DNA from: an uncultured Opitutales bacterium
GTDB taxonomy: Bacteria; Verrucomicrobiota; Verrucomicrobiia; Opitutales; Intestinicryptomonadaceae
DNA length: 64,000 nucleotides
NCBI GenBank assembly: GCA_900548275.1
Contig: URJY01000001.1
Location: 62,001 to 126,000 of the forward strand
Direction of reading: 5' to 3'
The stretch's first letter is position 1. Every line of letters begins with the position of its first letter. The notes under the pieces were generated by a model. That model was given only the letters and a program-made list of their open reading frames with translations. It did not search any database and was not told where the DNA came from. This document shows, piece after piece, positions 51,144-59,983 of this stretch. Position numbers and translations under genes: made by a program.

Positions 51144-53098
51144 TGGGCAAACTCTTCAAGTTGTCGTCGAAATTCGCGCCGTCGGGCGACCAGCCGCAGG
51201 CGATTGACGCGCTCTGCCAAAGCGTGCGGGGCGGGGCGAAGTATTCCACGCTCGTGGGCGTAACCGGCTCGGGCAAAACGTTCACGATGGCGAACGTCAT
51301 CGACAGGCTCGACCGTCCCGCGCTGATAATTTCACACAACAAAACCCTTTCGGCGCAGCTCTATTCCGAATTCAAGGAGTTCTTTCCCGAAAACGCCGTC
51401 GAATATTTCGTAAGCTACTACGACTACTATCAGCCCGAGGCGTACATTCCGCAGACCGACACATACATCGAAAAGGATTCGTCGATAAACGACGACATCG
51501 AAAAACTGCGAATCTCGGCGGCGGGCTCGCTTGTGTCGCGGCGCGACGTAATAGTCATTGCCACGGTCTCGTGCATCTACGGCTTGGGTTCGCCCGAAGA
51601 CTTCAAAAAAATGATGATTCCCCTGCGAAAGGGGCTTACGATTTCGCGCGAGGAGCTCGCCCAGAAAATGGTCGACATCCGCTACTCGCGCAACGATACC
51701 GCATTCGAACGCGGCAACTTCCGCGTGCGCGGCGACGTAATCGACATCTACCCCGCGTATCTCGATACTGCCTTGCGCGTGGAATTTTTCGGCGACGAAA
51801 TAGATTCGCTCAAGAAAATCGACCCCCTCACGGGCGAAAAACTCGGCACGCTGCAACGCTTCGACCTCTATCCCGCTTCGGGTTTCGTAACGCCGAAGGA
51901 AACTGTGGACGCCGCAATAGTGCGCATCCGCGCCGAACTCGAAGAGCGCGTCGCCCAGCTCGAAAAGGAGAACAAACTGCTCGAAGCCCAACGCATCAAA
52001 ATGCGCACCGAGCAGGACTTGGATATGCTCGCCGAAACGGGCTTCTGTACGGGTATCGAAAACTACTCGCGCCACTTGGCGGGCAGGGCGGCGGGCTCGC
52101 GCCCGTGGTGTCTGCTCGACTTCTTCCCGAAAGACACGCTCGTGTTTCTCGACGAAAGCCACGTAACCTATCCGCAAATCCGCGCCATGTACCACGGCGA
52201 CCGTTCGCGCAAGGAACGGCTCATCGAATACGGCTTCCGCCTGCCGAGCGCGCTCGACAACCGTCCGCTGCGCCCCGAGGAGTTCGACGCCCTGACGGGG
52301 CAGACCGTCTTCGTCTCGGCAACGCCGTCGCCGTTCGAGCTGTCGGTAAGCGAAAGGGTGGTCGAACAAATCATCCGCCCCACGGGTCTGCTCGACCCCG
52401 AAATGATTGTCCGCCCGATAAAGGGGCAGGTCGAAGACTGCGCGGCGGAAATAAAGGCGGCGGCAAAACGCGGCGAAAAGGTTTTCGTAACAACCCTCAC
52501 AAAGCGGATGAGCGAGGAAATCACCGACTACCTGCGCGAAAACGGCGTGCGCGTGGAATATCTGCACAGCGATATCGACGCGATTGAGAGGGTCGATATT
52601 CTGCGGCGGCTGAGATTGGGCGAGTCCGACGCGCTCGTGGGCGTGAACCTTTTGCGCGAGGGCTTGGACGTGCCCGAAGTGTCGCTTGTGTGCATACTCG
52701 ACGCCGACAAAGAGGGCTTTCTGCGCAGCGCAACAAGCCTAATCCAGACGGCGGGGCGAGCCGCCCGCCACGTCGACGGACGCGTAATTCTGTACGCCGA
52801 CAATATGACGGGCTCGCTGAAGACCGCCATCGAGACGTGCCGCGCCCGCCGCACTGCGCAGATGGAATTCAACAAAACGCACAATATCACGCCGAAATCG
52901 GTGTCGCGCCCCGTGCAGCAGCCGCTCGTGAAAAAGGACAACAAGTTCGAAAACATAGCGAAGAAATCGAAGAGCGAAGTTGCGCGGCTTGTCGACGAGC
53001 TGCAACAGGAAATGCTCGCCTGCGCCGACCGTTTGGACTTCGAAAGAGCCGCCCTGCTGAGAGACCAAATCAAGGCAATCCGCCAGACCTGCGGATAG
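51143..53098 (+). CDS. uvrB: excinuclease ABC subunit B
   Basis: Damage-verifying helicase-like subunit of nucleotide excision repair; 651 aa. Walker A VGVTGSGKTFT, beta-hairpin YYDYYQPEAYIPQTDTYIEK, DEAD-like FLDESHVT, motif VI region QTAGRAARH and the C-terminal UVR motif (LQQEMLACADRLDFERAALL) that contacts UvrC. Start MGKLFKLSSKFAPSGDQPQA. Translation is coupled to the HAD gene by TAATG. Confidence 0.97.
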   Translation: MGKLFKLSSKFAPSGDQPQAIDALCQSVRGGAKYSTLVGVTGSGKTFTMANVIDRLDRPALIISHNKTLSAQLYSEFKEFFPENAVEYFVSYYDYYQPEAYIPQTDTYIEKDSSINDDIEKLRISAAGSLVSRRDVIVIATVSCIYGLGSPEDFKKMMIPLRKGLTISREELAQKMVDIRYSRNDTAFERGNFRVRGDVIDIYPAYLDTALRVEFFGDEIDSLKKIDPLTGEKLGTLQRFDLYPASGFVTPKETVDAAIVRIRAELEERVAQLEKENKLLEAQRIKMRTEQDLDMLAETGFCTGIENYSRHLAGRAAGSRPWCLLDFFPKDTLVFLDESHVTYPQIRAMYHGDRSRKERLIEYGFRLPSALDNRPLRPEEFDALTGQTVFVSATPSPFELSVSERVVEQIIRPTGLLDPEMIVRPIKGQVEDCAAEIKAAAKRGEKVFVTTLTKRMSEEITDYLRENGVRVEYLHSDIDAIERVDILRRLRLGESDALVGVNLLREGLDVPEVSLVCILDADKEGFLRSATSLIQTAGRAARHVDGRVILYADNMTGSLKTAIETCRARRTAQMEFNKTHNITPKSVSRPVQQPLVKKDNKFENIAKKSKSEVARLVDELQQEMLACADRLDFERAALLRDQIKAIRQTCG

Positions 53099-53179
53099 TT
53101 GCGGAAATATGCGCAGGAACAGCCAAGCTTCCGATTATATGTTGACTTTCGGGAGTAATTCTTCAGCATATCAACGCAT

Positions 53180-54682
53180 ATGTCATTTTCCTCCATACCT
53201 TTTATATACCTTTTTTTACCGTTTTGTGTTTTCGCTTTTTTCTTTGTGTCGGCGTTTAAAAACCGCACGCTGTCGCTGTCGTTTTTTGTCGCGTTGTCAT
53301 TGACTTTTTACGGCTATTACGATTGGCGGTATATATTTTTGCTGCTGTTTTCGATATTTGTAAACTACGCGGTATCCGTTTGCATATTTCGTTGCGATAA
53401 AGAAAAATACGGAAAGATTCTCACGGGGTTGGGCATTGCGTTCAATATCGCCTTAATGGGATATTTTAAGTATACGGGATTTTTCCTCGAAAACGTCAAC
53501 GCGCTTTTCGGGGCTAATTTTTCCATTTGGAAGATAATTCCGCCGCTCGGAATATCGTTTTTCTCCTTTCAGCAAATTTCATACTTGGTTGATACATATA
53601 GGGGAACGACAAAGAAAAATTCGTTTCTCGAATATCTGTGTTTTGTGTAGTTCTTTCCGCAGATTTTGTCGGGCCCCATTTCCCGCTACGGGCAGCTTAT
53701 GCCCCAAATCGACGGCAGTTCGGGCAACGCGGGAATGTTTTCATTCGGCAATGTCGGTACTGGAATAATAATATTTGCGGTCGGATTATTCAAAAAAGTT
53801 ATTTTTGCCGATTATTGCGGCGAAATTGCCGACCCTCTCTTCAATGCCACCGCGGCAGGGTATTCGCTTACGTGTTCCGAGAGTTGGGAGGCAGCCGTCT
53901 CCTATTCGCTGCAGCTGTATTTCGATTTCTCGGGATATTGCGATATGGCGGTAGGTTGCGCGAAAATGCTCGGCTTTTCACTGCCCGTCAACTTCGATTC
54001 GCCCTACAAGTCGAAGAGCATTACGGAGTTTTGGCGCAGATGGCATATGACGCTTTCGTTCTTTCTGCGCGATTATCTTTACATTCCGATGGGCGGAAAC
54101 AGAAACGGAAAGCTGCGCAAGCACTTCAATTTGCTCGCAACAATGCTGATTGGCGGTTTGTGGCACGGCGCGGCTTGGACGTTCGTGGTGTGGGGCGGAA
54201 TGCACGGGTTGATGCTTGTGATAAACAACATATTTAGAGATTTTCTGAAGAAACTGGGCGCAGATAATATACGCAATTTCGCACCCTATAAATGTCTTTC
54301 GGTGATTCTTACATTTGTTTGCGTCGCGATGGCTTGGGTGTTTTTCCGCGCCGAAAGTTTTCAGTCTGCTTGGACGATTATTTCGGGAATGTTCAATCCG
54401 TCGCTGGGCTTTGCGCAAAATAGGTATTTCGACCTAAATCAATTCTCGCTTTTCGGCTTGAAAACGCCTCTCGGATTTCAGCATTTAATGATGATATTTC
54501 TTTTTGCGGTGTGTTTGTTCGCAAAAAATTCCGTATTTATCCAGTCGATTGTGGAAACGTTCGACAGGCGCGGGTTCAAATTCTGCGCGCTTGTCGGCGG
54601 CGCACTGGTTATGATATTCTTCTGTTCTCTGATACTACTCGGCAGAACGGGCAACAACAGCTTTATATATTTCAATTTTTAA
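53180..54682 (+). pseudogene. MBOAT-family O-acyltransferase (AlgI-like), interrupted by in-frame TAG
   Basis: A frame of 500 codons plus one internal TAG at 53648-53650. The first part (53180-53647, 156 aa) gives the N-terminal membrane helices. The second continues in frame with FFPQILSGPISRYGQL, the conserved MBOAT segment, and includes the catalytic-His region GLWHGAAWTFVVWGGMHG near residue 335. The stop replaces the residue just before FFPQ, often a small residue in AlgI/DltB-like proteins. The protein would pass acetyl groups across the inner membrane to a surface polysaccharide. The following SGNH gene starts 1 nt after its stop. Confidence 0.85.
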
Positions 54683-54683
54683 T

Positions 54684-55733
54684 ATGAAGAATTTTCTTTC
54701 CGTCTCTCTGAAAATTTTCTGCGGAATGCTGATTGCCGCTTTGCTTCTGGAATTGGCGTTGCGCATATTGCCGACTTGCCATTTGCCGACGATAGCCTCC
54801 GAAAGTACAAAGTATATCGCAAAACCGATTCTTCCGAATCAGAAAGTTCTTTATTCCCGCGGTTGGATGTTTCAGATAGGAAATTTTGTCGAGATAAATT
54901 CCGACGGTTTCCATTCGGGAACGGATTATAAAAGGCGTGCGGACGGTAACTCCGTTGCCTTTGTCGGCGATTCGATGATTGAAAATATAATGGTAAGTTC
55001 CGAATATTTGATGCATCCCGTTTTGGCGCGGAAATTTGTAAATCGCGGTGCGGACGTGTCGGTTTTCAGTTTGGGGAATAGCGGAGCGGGGCTTGCCGAT
55101 ATTGTCAATTTTATGCGTTTGGGGCGCGAAATTTATAACGTAAAAAATTTCATTATTAAACTCGACTACAACGATATTGTTGATGACTTGATTCAAAATG
55201 ACGGACACTTTGTTTATGATTTTGACGGAGATAAAGTTTTAATTAAATTGATACCTAAGTACAGAGGATTGGAGAAACTAAAAAACATTTCTTTTGTTGG
55301 CTATTTGTTTTCGCACGTCAATTTGTCGCCGAAGTCGTTTCTCGCAAAATTGAAGGATTCGCTCGGGATGAAACGGTTAAAGCAAAACAAATCCGCGAAT
55401 ACCTTGCCGATGAATCTTTCACCCAAGGAAAACGCGCTTTTCGGGCAGTTTATTGCCGATGTATTGAAGGTTGTCGACGGTAATCCGCAACGCGTGTTGT
55501 TTTTAATCGTGGATAATTCAACCGCCCGTCCCATCAAGGAGATTCTTGCAAAATACGGTTTTGAATGTGTCGATGTCGACGCTGCAACGCATTCGGATTC
55601 CGAAGCGGATCTTTCGCATTTTCACAACGATGACCATTGGAATGCGAGGGGAATCGAACGCGTATGTTCGGCTGTCGAAAAAACGAAATTCTTCGAACGC
55701 ATAGCCAATGGGCGAGATCTGAAAAATAAATGA
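54684..55733 (+). CDS. SGNH/AlgJ-like O-acetylation partner protein
   Basis: 349 aa. An N-terminal membrane anchor or uncleaved signal (VSLKIFCGMLIAALLLELAL) precedes an extracytoplasmic SGNH domain with VAFVGDSMIENIM (Ser), KLDYNDIVDD and NDDHWNARG (Asp-His pair). Such proteins accept acetyl from an MBOAT partner in alginate-type polysaccharide O-acetylation. It is 1 nt downstream of the MBOAT gene and much AT-richer than uvrB upstream. Confidence 0.85.
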   Translation: MKNFLSVSLKIFCGMLIAALLLELALRILPTCHLPTIASESTKYIAKPILPNQKVLYSRGWMFQIGNFVEINSDGFHSGTDYKRRADGNSVAFVGDSMIENIMVSSEYLMHPVLARKFVNRGADVSVFSLGNSGAGLADIVNFMRLGREIYNVKNFIIKLDYNDIVDDLIQNDGHFVYDFDGDKVLIKLIPKYRGLEKLKNISFVGYLFSHVNLSPKSFLAKLKDSLGMKRLKQNKSANTLPMNLSPKENALFGQFIADVLKVVDGNPQRVLFLIVDNSTARPIKEILAKYGFECVDVDAATHSDSEADLSHFHNDDHWNARGIERVCSAVEKTKFFERIANGRDLKNK

Positions 55734-55739
55734 ATCAAT

Positions 55740-56297
55740 ATGAATATAGAGTTAAAAAATTCAATAGAGTCTGATTTGTTTAGGTATTTCGGTACCAAGA
55801 AATTGTCTTTGAAAATGATCCTTAAGGCGCATTTTTTTGAGCCGCAAATAGGGTTTACTATAGCTTGGCGTAAATACAAGTTTTATAAGAAAAACAGGTG
55901 TAGGCTGCGGGCTATTTTTTATAAGTACAAGTTAATAAGATACGGGCACAAGTTCGGATTTCAATTTTCGTACGATGCGGAGATTGGCGACGGTATGTAC
56001 ATTGGGCACTGCGGCAGGATAATTTTCGGTGCAGTGAAAATCGGCAAGAATCTCAATGTCGGTACTGGAGTTACTATCGGTGCGGTAAACGGGAACTCTC
56101 CAACGATAGGAGATAATGTTTGGATCGGAACAAATGCCGTGGTCGTTGGCGACATCGAAATCGGCGACGATGTCCTTATTTCGCCCAATACATTTGTCTA
56201 TCATTCGATACCGAGCCATTCTACGGTGCGCGGCAATCCTTCTGTTGTTAAACCAAAACTTGGCGCTACCGACAAAGTTATAACTAATAGAGTCTAA
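55740..56297 (+). CDS. hexapeptide-repeat acetyltransferase, CysE-like
   Basis: 185 aa with a helical N-terminus and a left-handed beta-helix of hexapeptide repeats (IGKNLNVGTGVTIGAVNG, IGDNVWIGTNAVVVGDIEIG, DDVLISPNTF). The catalytic-type His lies in YIGHCGRI. Close to serine O-acetyltransferase in form but with a short N-terminal domain, as in polysaccharide-cluster acetyltransferases (colanic-acid type). It follows the SGNH gene by 6 nt, so a surface-glycan role is favoured over cysteine synthesis. Low GC. Confidence 0.8.
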   Translation: MNIELKNSIESDLFRYFGTKKLSLKMILKAHFFEPQIGFTIAWRKYKFYKKNRCRLRAIFYKYKLIRYGHKFGFQFSYDAEIGDGMYIGHCGRIIFGAVKIGKNLNVGTGVTIGAVNGNSPTIGDNVWIGTNAVVVGDIEIGDDVLISPNTFVYHSIPSHSTVRGNPSVVKPKLGATDKVITNRV

Positions 56298-56400
56298 GCT
56301 TTTTCTATGATACCATTTATAAAACTTTCGCATAGGTACAGGGTGGGGATCTTGGTTGACAAGAGTTCAGGGATTTGTTTCTGTTATTTCTATATTTAAG

Positions 56401-57243
56401 ATGATTCTTTTCCTTTCCGTTATTGTCATTGTTCTTATGCTTTCCATGCTTTTTGTTCCTCGGAACAAAGTAATCGGGTTGCGCTGTTCTTGGTCGATGT
56501 TTTCCGACGATGTTTGGAAGAATACCAACGTTGCCGCGGGGTATATTATTCCCGTTTGTTGTTGTTCGGCGGCGGCCAATGTTCTTACGGGTGATGTTGG
56601 CATTTATTCGTTTTCGCTCGCTTTGGTTATTCCGTCGATTATTGCGGTTTTGTATGCGTATGTCGTCTACAGAGTGAAAATCGGGGCTGATTTCGACAAA
56701 AAGCCGACTTTCGGCAACAGATTTGTCGATATCTTGCTCGTTGCCGCCGCGGTCGTTTCGTTCTTGTCGGCTTTGTGGATGTTTTGTTCGCAGGCGGCGG
56801 CGTTCGAGCAATTCGGAAACAATCTTATTGCGACCCATTTCAACGAGAAAAATCAAGCCGACGGCTTTATGAAAGCTCCAGATTTTCTGGCGTTTTTCGA
56901 AAAAGTCCAGTTTTGGGGAGTGGTCGGCTGCGTTGTGTTCTCGCTTGTTGTTGTTTGGCTTACGAAGAACGTTTTCGGCGCGGGTATGTCGAGGGCGGTT
57001 GTCGGGCTTGCTGCGGCGGGGATGTCGTCGCTTGCCTGTGTAAGTTATAACACGGGCATTATATTGTCCGTCGCGCAGGCGAATTCCGCAAAAGTCGGCA
57101 AACCTGCGCTCGACCTTTTTTCAGAACCCGCCGTATATTATCTGACTCTGTTCGGGGGCGTGTCGGCGGTGGCGATTCCGCTGCTATTGTATATCAAAGC
57201 GTACGCAAACTGCCGTCGTTATTTGGCGGAATACAAGTCGTAA
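56401..57243 (+). CDS. polytopic membrane protein with SdpI-like N-terminal half
   Basis: About 280 aa with roughly seven hydrophobic segments. After TM1, NKVIGLRCSWSMFSDDVWKN closely matches the SdpI/DUF1648-associated motif (N-x-x-I-G-x-R-x-x-W-(S/T)-M-x-(S/N)-(D/E)-x-V-W), followed by two more helices. The C-terminal ~170 residues with further helices (FWGVVGCVVFSLVVVWLT, AVYYLTLFGGVSAVAIPLLL) were not recognised. SdpI is an immunity/signalling protein against the SdpC toxin in Bacillus, but most homologues have no known function. ATG 56401 is preferred to TTG 56356. It is about 100 nt after the acetyltransferase gene. Confidence 0.7.
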   Translation: MILFLSVIVIVLMLSMLFVPRNKVIGLRCSWSMFSDDVWKNTNVAAGYIIPVCCCSAAANVLTGDVGIYSFSLALVIPSIIAVLYAYVVYRVKIGADFDKKPTFGNRFVDILLVAAAVVSFLSALWMFCSQAAAFEQFGNNLIATHFNEKNQADGFMKAPDFLAFFEKVQFWGVVGCVVFSLVVVWLTKNVFGAGMSRAVVGLAAAGMSSLACVSYNTGIILSVAQANSAKVGKPALDLFSEPAVYYLTLFGGVSAVAIPLLLYIKAYANCRRYLAEYKS

Positions 57244-57282
57244 AAGTCGGCTGATTTCCGCGTGTTTGCGTATTCCGACGTT

Positions 57283-58284
57283 TTAACAGACCAAATCTTC
57301 GAAGTCTGAGAACGAGGCTGTAAAACCCCCGGGGCGGCCTTTGCAGATTACGCCAACCGCGTCGTGCGAGTGCAGGCTTTCCAAGTGGATGCACGCTATT
57401 TCGAAGTCCTTTATGCGCTTGTCGGCGTTGAATTCCTGATAGAGCAGACGGGTTGCGTCTTCGATGAATTTTGCGTACGCGCCGTTGAGTTCGGCGAATG
57501 CCTGTTCGTCTTCCCTTCGCACGATTGTCTGGGTTTCCGTTTTCAGACCCTCCAAGCAAAGGGCGTGCATATCCTCAATCGAAACGTGGGTGTCCTTTTC
57601 TATTTCCGCGCTCACCCGCGCCTTACTGCGTTGCGAGTGGGGCACGCAGTAGACGTTTCGCGTGCGCCTTGCGTGTTCGCTAAGTTCCGCCGAACAGGGG
57701 CACGCCGACGAATATATGAAGTCGAAGTGTATGATTTTCCGGAAGATGTCGAGGTCGTCGATGAAGCCTTCGTAGGCGCATTTGTAGTACTGCCACGCCT
57801 TGTGGCCGCTGCGCAGGCTTGTCTGCAAAATGGGGTATTCGAACGAAATTTTGATTCTCGCGCGCGAAGTTTCAAGTTGCTCTTTCATTTTGACGAGTAC
57901 TTCGTGCAGGGTGTCGGGCGTAAAGATTCTGTCGGCGAAGAGGTAGAACACGCGCATTATGCGCGACATATTCACACCTTTGCAGTCGGCAGCAAGCGAC
58001 ACCGTTGCCGTTACCGAGGCCTGCAGTTCGCGCACTTCGCAACCGCCCGTCAGGAATTTCAGCGGCAGTTTGAAGTTGTGCATACCCACCTGCATAATCG
58101 GGACATTCGCCCCTCTGATTGTGTCTTTCGGGGCGTTTTGGACATCGGGGAGCGTACTGCGATAGGCTGTGTCGGAGGCGAAATTTTCCTCGTAGTCTTT
58201 CTTGGGGGCGCGGTATTGTGCGCCTTCGGTTTTTCCCGATACCTTGTTGTCCGTCTTGTTCATTTCGATAAATAAACGCGTCAT
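57283..58284 (-). CDS. folE2: GTP cyclohydrolase FolE2 (type IB)
   Basis: Converts GTP to dihydroneopterin triphosphate, the entry to folate and, through related chemistry, to queuosine precursors. 333 aa GCYH-IB (MptA/FolE2) family: GVNMSRIMRVFYLF, SACPCSAELSEHARR with the metal-binding Cys, VPHSQRSKARV and ESLHSHDA. This form does not need zinc and in several bacteria replaces zinc-dependent FolE, often under Zur control. No obvious Zur-like palindrome was identified upstream by eye. The start could also be the Met eight codons later (58260). Confidence 0.94.
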   Translation of the reverse strand: MTRLFIEMNKTDNKVSGKTEGAQYRAPKKDYEENFASDTAYRSTLPDVQNAPKDTIRGANVPIMQVGMHNFKLPLKFLTGGCEVRELQASVTATVSLAADCKGVNMSRIMRVFYLFADRIFTPDTLHEVLVKMKEQLETSRARIKISFEYPILQTSLRSGHKAWQYYKCAYEGFIDDLDIFRKIIHFDFIYSSACPCSAELSEHARRTRNVYCVPHSQRSKARVSAEIEKDTHVSIEDMHALCLEGLKTETQTIVRREDEQAFAELNGAYAKFIEDATRLLYQEFNADKRIKDFEIACIHLESLHSHDAVGVICKGRPGGFTASFSDFEDLVC

Positions 58285-58336
58285 TTTCCGCGAATCGGCA
58301 AATTTGGCAAGCTTATAATTGGGTTGCGGTATTTAC

Positions 58337-59818
58337 TTAATCGGCGGCGGGTTGCGTTTCCGCGTCGGATTGTTTTGCGATGGCGGGTAGGTCGCTGCCG
58401 TCTTCGTTCAGGTGGGTTATGTCGGTGGAAATCAGAACGATGTTCGAGATTTCGCCGTTGTCGATAACGGGCGTGTACGACATTTCGTAGAGCCTGTCCT
58501 TTATGTGCATCTGTTTGACTTTCCCGATTTTCGTTCTCAAGACTTCGTGGATGTCACAGTTCGGGTCGGCGGGGGTTCTGCCGCAAATTTGGGCGAGGTC
58601 TTCGCAACTTTTGATTTCGTCCGCGCCCTTGCCGATTATTTTCGCCGCGGCGTTGTTTACGCTTTTGATTTTTCCGTTCTTGTCGAAGAGTATGACGGGG
58701 TTGTCGATTGTCTGCAGAATCAGGCTTTTCTGGGCTTCGCTTTCCTTCAATTCGCGGAACGATTCCCTGCGGTCGAGCGCGATTTGCACGATTTTTGCGG
58801 CATTTGCCATTAGGTTGCGGTCTTGCTCGCCGAATTTTTGTCTGTCTTTGAACGATTCGGCGGCGAGGCAGCCGACGAGTTTGTCGTTTCCGTCGACAAC
58901 GCCGAAGAACATGGCCGACTTTACGTTGGCGGCTTTCAGCGACGGCAGAACTGCGTCGAAATCGTCCGCCGAGGCATTGTCGGCGGCGTTGTAGACAACG
59001 ACGTTTTGCGGGCGCAGTTTTGCCGTAAATTTTGCCGATTCGCCTGCTGTGAAATCGAGTTCGGGGGCTGATGTCTTCGAGAATTTTACAAGACACGCCG
59101 CCTTTCCGTCGTCGTCGAATTTGAATGCGGTGATTCTTTCGCAGGCGAGCCATTCGGCGATGTTTTCGAGAAGCCATCCCGAAAATTCGTCGAAGCCCCT
59201 GTTTTGGGCAATCATTTGGAGGGCGATTCTGAAGATTTTTTCCTGTCCGAGCAACGTCTCGGCGAGCTTCTGGTTTTTGTAGCGTTCGGTTATGTTGACT
59301 GCGGTCGCCAGAAAACACGGGGTGTCAAAGGTTTTTTCGGGCAGGACGGAAACGGACGCCTCGAAGCGTTGCGCTCCCGCGTTGGGAGAGTCGAACTCGA
59401 ACCTTACGGTTTTCGCGTCGGTGTCGGATATTTCGCGATAGGCACGCATATAGGCGCGTTCCTCCCTGCCGCCGAATTCCCTCAGCTTTTTTGCGTTTGC
59501 CATTGTCGGGTTCGTGTAGTGCATATAGAGGAAATTTCCGTCTTTGTCTACCGCGCCGAAATTGAAGGGCATATTGTCGAATATGCACTCGAGGCGTTTT
59601 CTTTTTGTTATTTCCTCGAGCGCGCGCTTTGCCGCCTTTTTGCAGAAAACGAAAGCGACTGCGGCGACCGCAATCGCCAGTGCCGCGAATGCGATTGCAA
59701 GAGCCGATGAAACGGCGAGCCCCTCTGGCTCGGTGTTTGTCGCCGCCGAAGATACGTTCGCCGAGACCGCAAAAAGCGTCGCGGCAAGTGCCGAAAAAGT
59801 ACGATTTCCTGTCTGCAT
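58337..59818 (-). CDS. membrane PAS-GAF-PAS sensor without output domain
   Basis: About 493 aa. A signal/TM segment (TFSALAATLFAVSANVSSA) and a second TM (IAFAALAIAVAAVAFVF) precede PAS 1 (about 80-190, ECIFDNMPFNFGAVDKDGNF), a GAF domain (about 200-355, FSGWLLENIAEWLACERIT) and PAS 2 (about 370-480, LQTIDNPVILFDKNGKIKSV, ending with VLISTDITHLNED). PAS 2 has a Cys-rich loop (CEDLAQICGR, DPNCDIHE). No kinase, GGDEF, EAL or HTH domain follows. Start 59818 is set by GGAGGG 5 nt upstream. It must act through an unlinked partner. Confidence 0.85.
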   Translation of the reverse strand: MQTGNRTFSALAATLFAVSANVSSAATNTEPEGLAVSSALAIAFAALAIAVAAVAFVFCKKAAKRALEEITKRKRLECIFDNMPFNFGAVDKDGNFLYMHYTNPTMANAKKLREFGGREERAYMRAYREISDTDAKTVRFEFDSPNAGAQRFEASVSVLPEKTFDTPCFLATAVNITERYKNQKLAETLLGQEKIFRIALQMIAQNRGFDEFSGWLLENIAEWLACERITAFKFDDDGKAACLVKFSKTSAPELDFTAGESAKFTAKLRPQNVVVYNAADNASADDFDAVLPSLKAANVKSAMFFGVVDGNDKLVGCLAAESFKDRQKFGEQDRNLMANAAKIVQIALDRRESFRELKESEAQKSLILQTIDNPVILFDKNGKIKSVNNAAAKIIGKGADEIKSCEDLAQICGRTPADPNCDIHEVLRTKIGKVKQMHIKDRLYEMSYTPVIDNGEISNIVLISTDITHLNEDGSDLPAIAKQSDAETQPAAD

Positions 59819-59823
59819 AATAA

Positions 59824-59829
59824 CCCTCC
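59824..59829 (-). promoter_or_regulatory. ribosome-binding site of the PAS-GAF-PAS gene
   Basis: GGAGGG on the minus strand, 5 nt before ATG 59818. It decides the start against an ATG eight codons upstream. Confidence 0.75.
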
Positions 59830-59933
59830 GATTTCCTCCCAATTTCGGGAAAAAGTCAACTTTAAACGGGCATAATCTGCCGCGCCGCGCAATCGTACAT
59901 AGTGGGATTGCAAAAATTTATATAAAATTTTTC

Positions 59934-59961
59934 TTGACGCATAAATTCCGCGGGGCAATAT
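59934..59961 (+). promoter_or_regulatory. putative promoter of the HPr gene
   Basis: TTGACG (59934-59939) and CAATAT (59956-59961) are 16 nt apart, about 22 nt before the HPr ATG, in an AT-rich stretch. Confidence 0.45.
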
Positions 59962-59983
59962 GACGATTTTAATTTAATCACAA

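Noticed and set aside
14680..53650. Genome-wide reassignment of TAG
   Set aside because: Several certain genes (purB, gltX, uvrB, HPr, the TPR lipoprotein before dnaG) end with TAG at the expected family length.
56356..56389. TTGACA promoter before the SdpI-like gene
   Set aside because: The -35 is perfect but the best -10 (TTATTT) is 22 nt away, too far for a sigma-70 spacer; possible but not supported.
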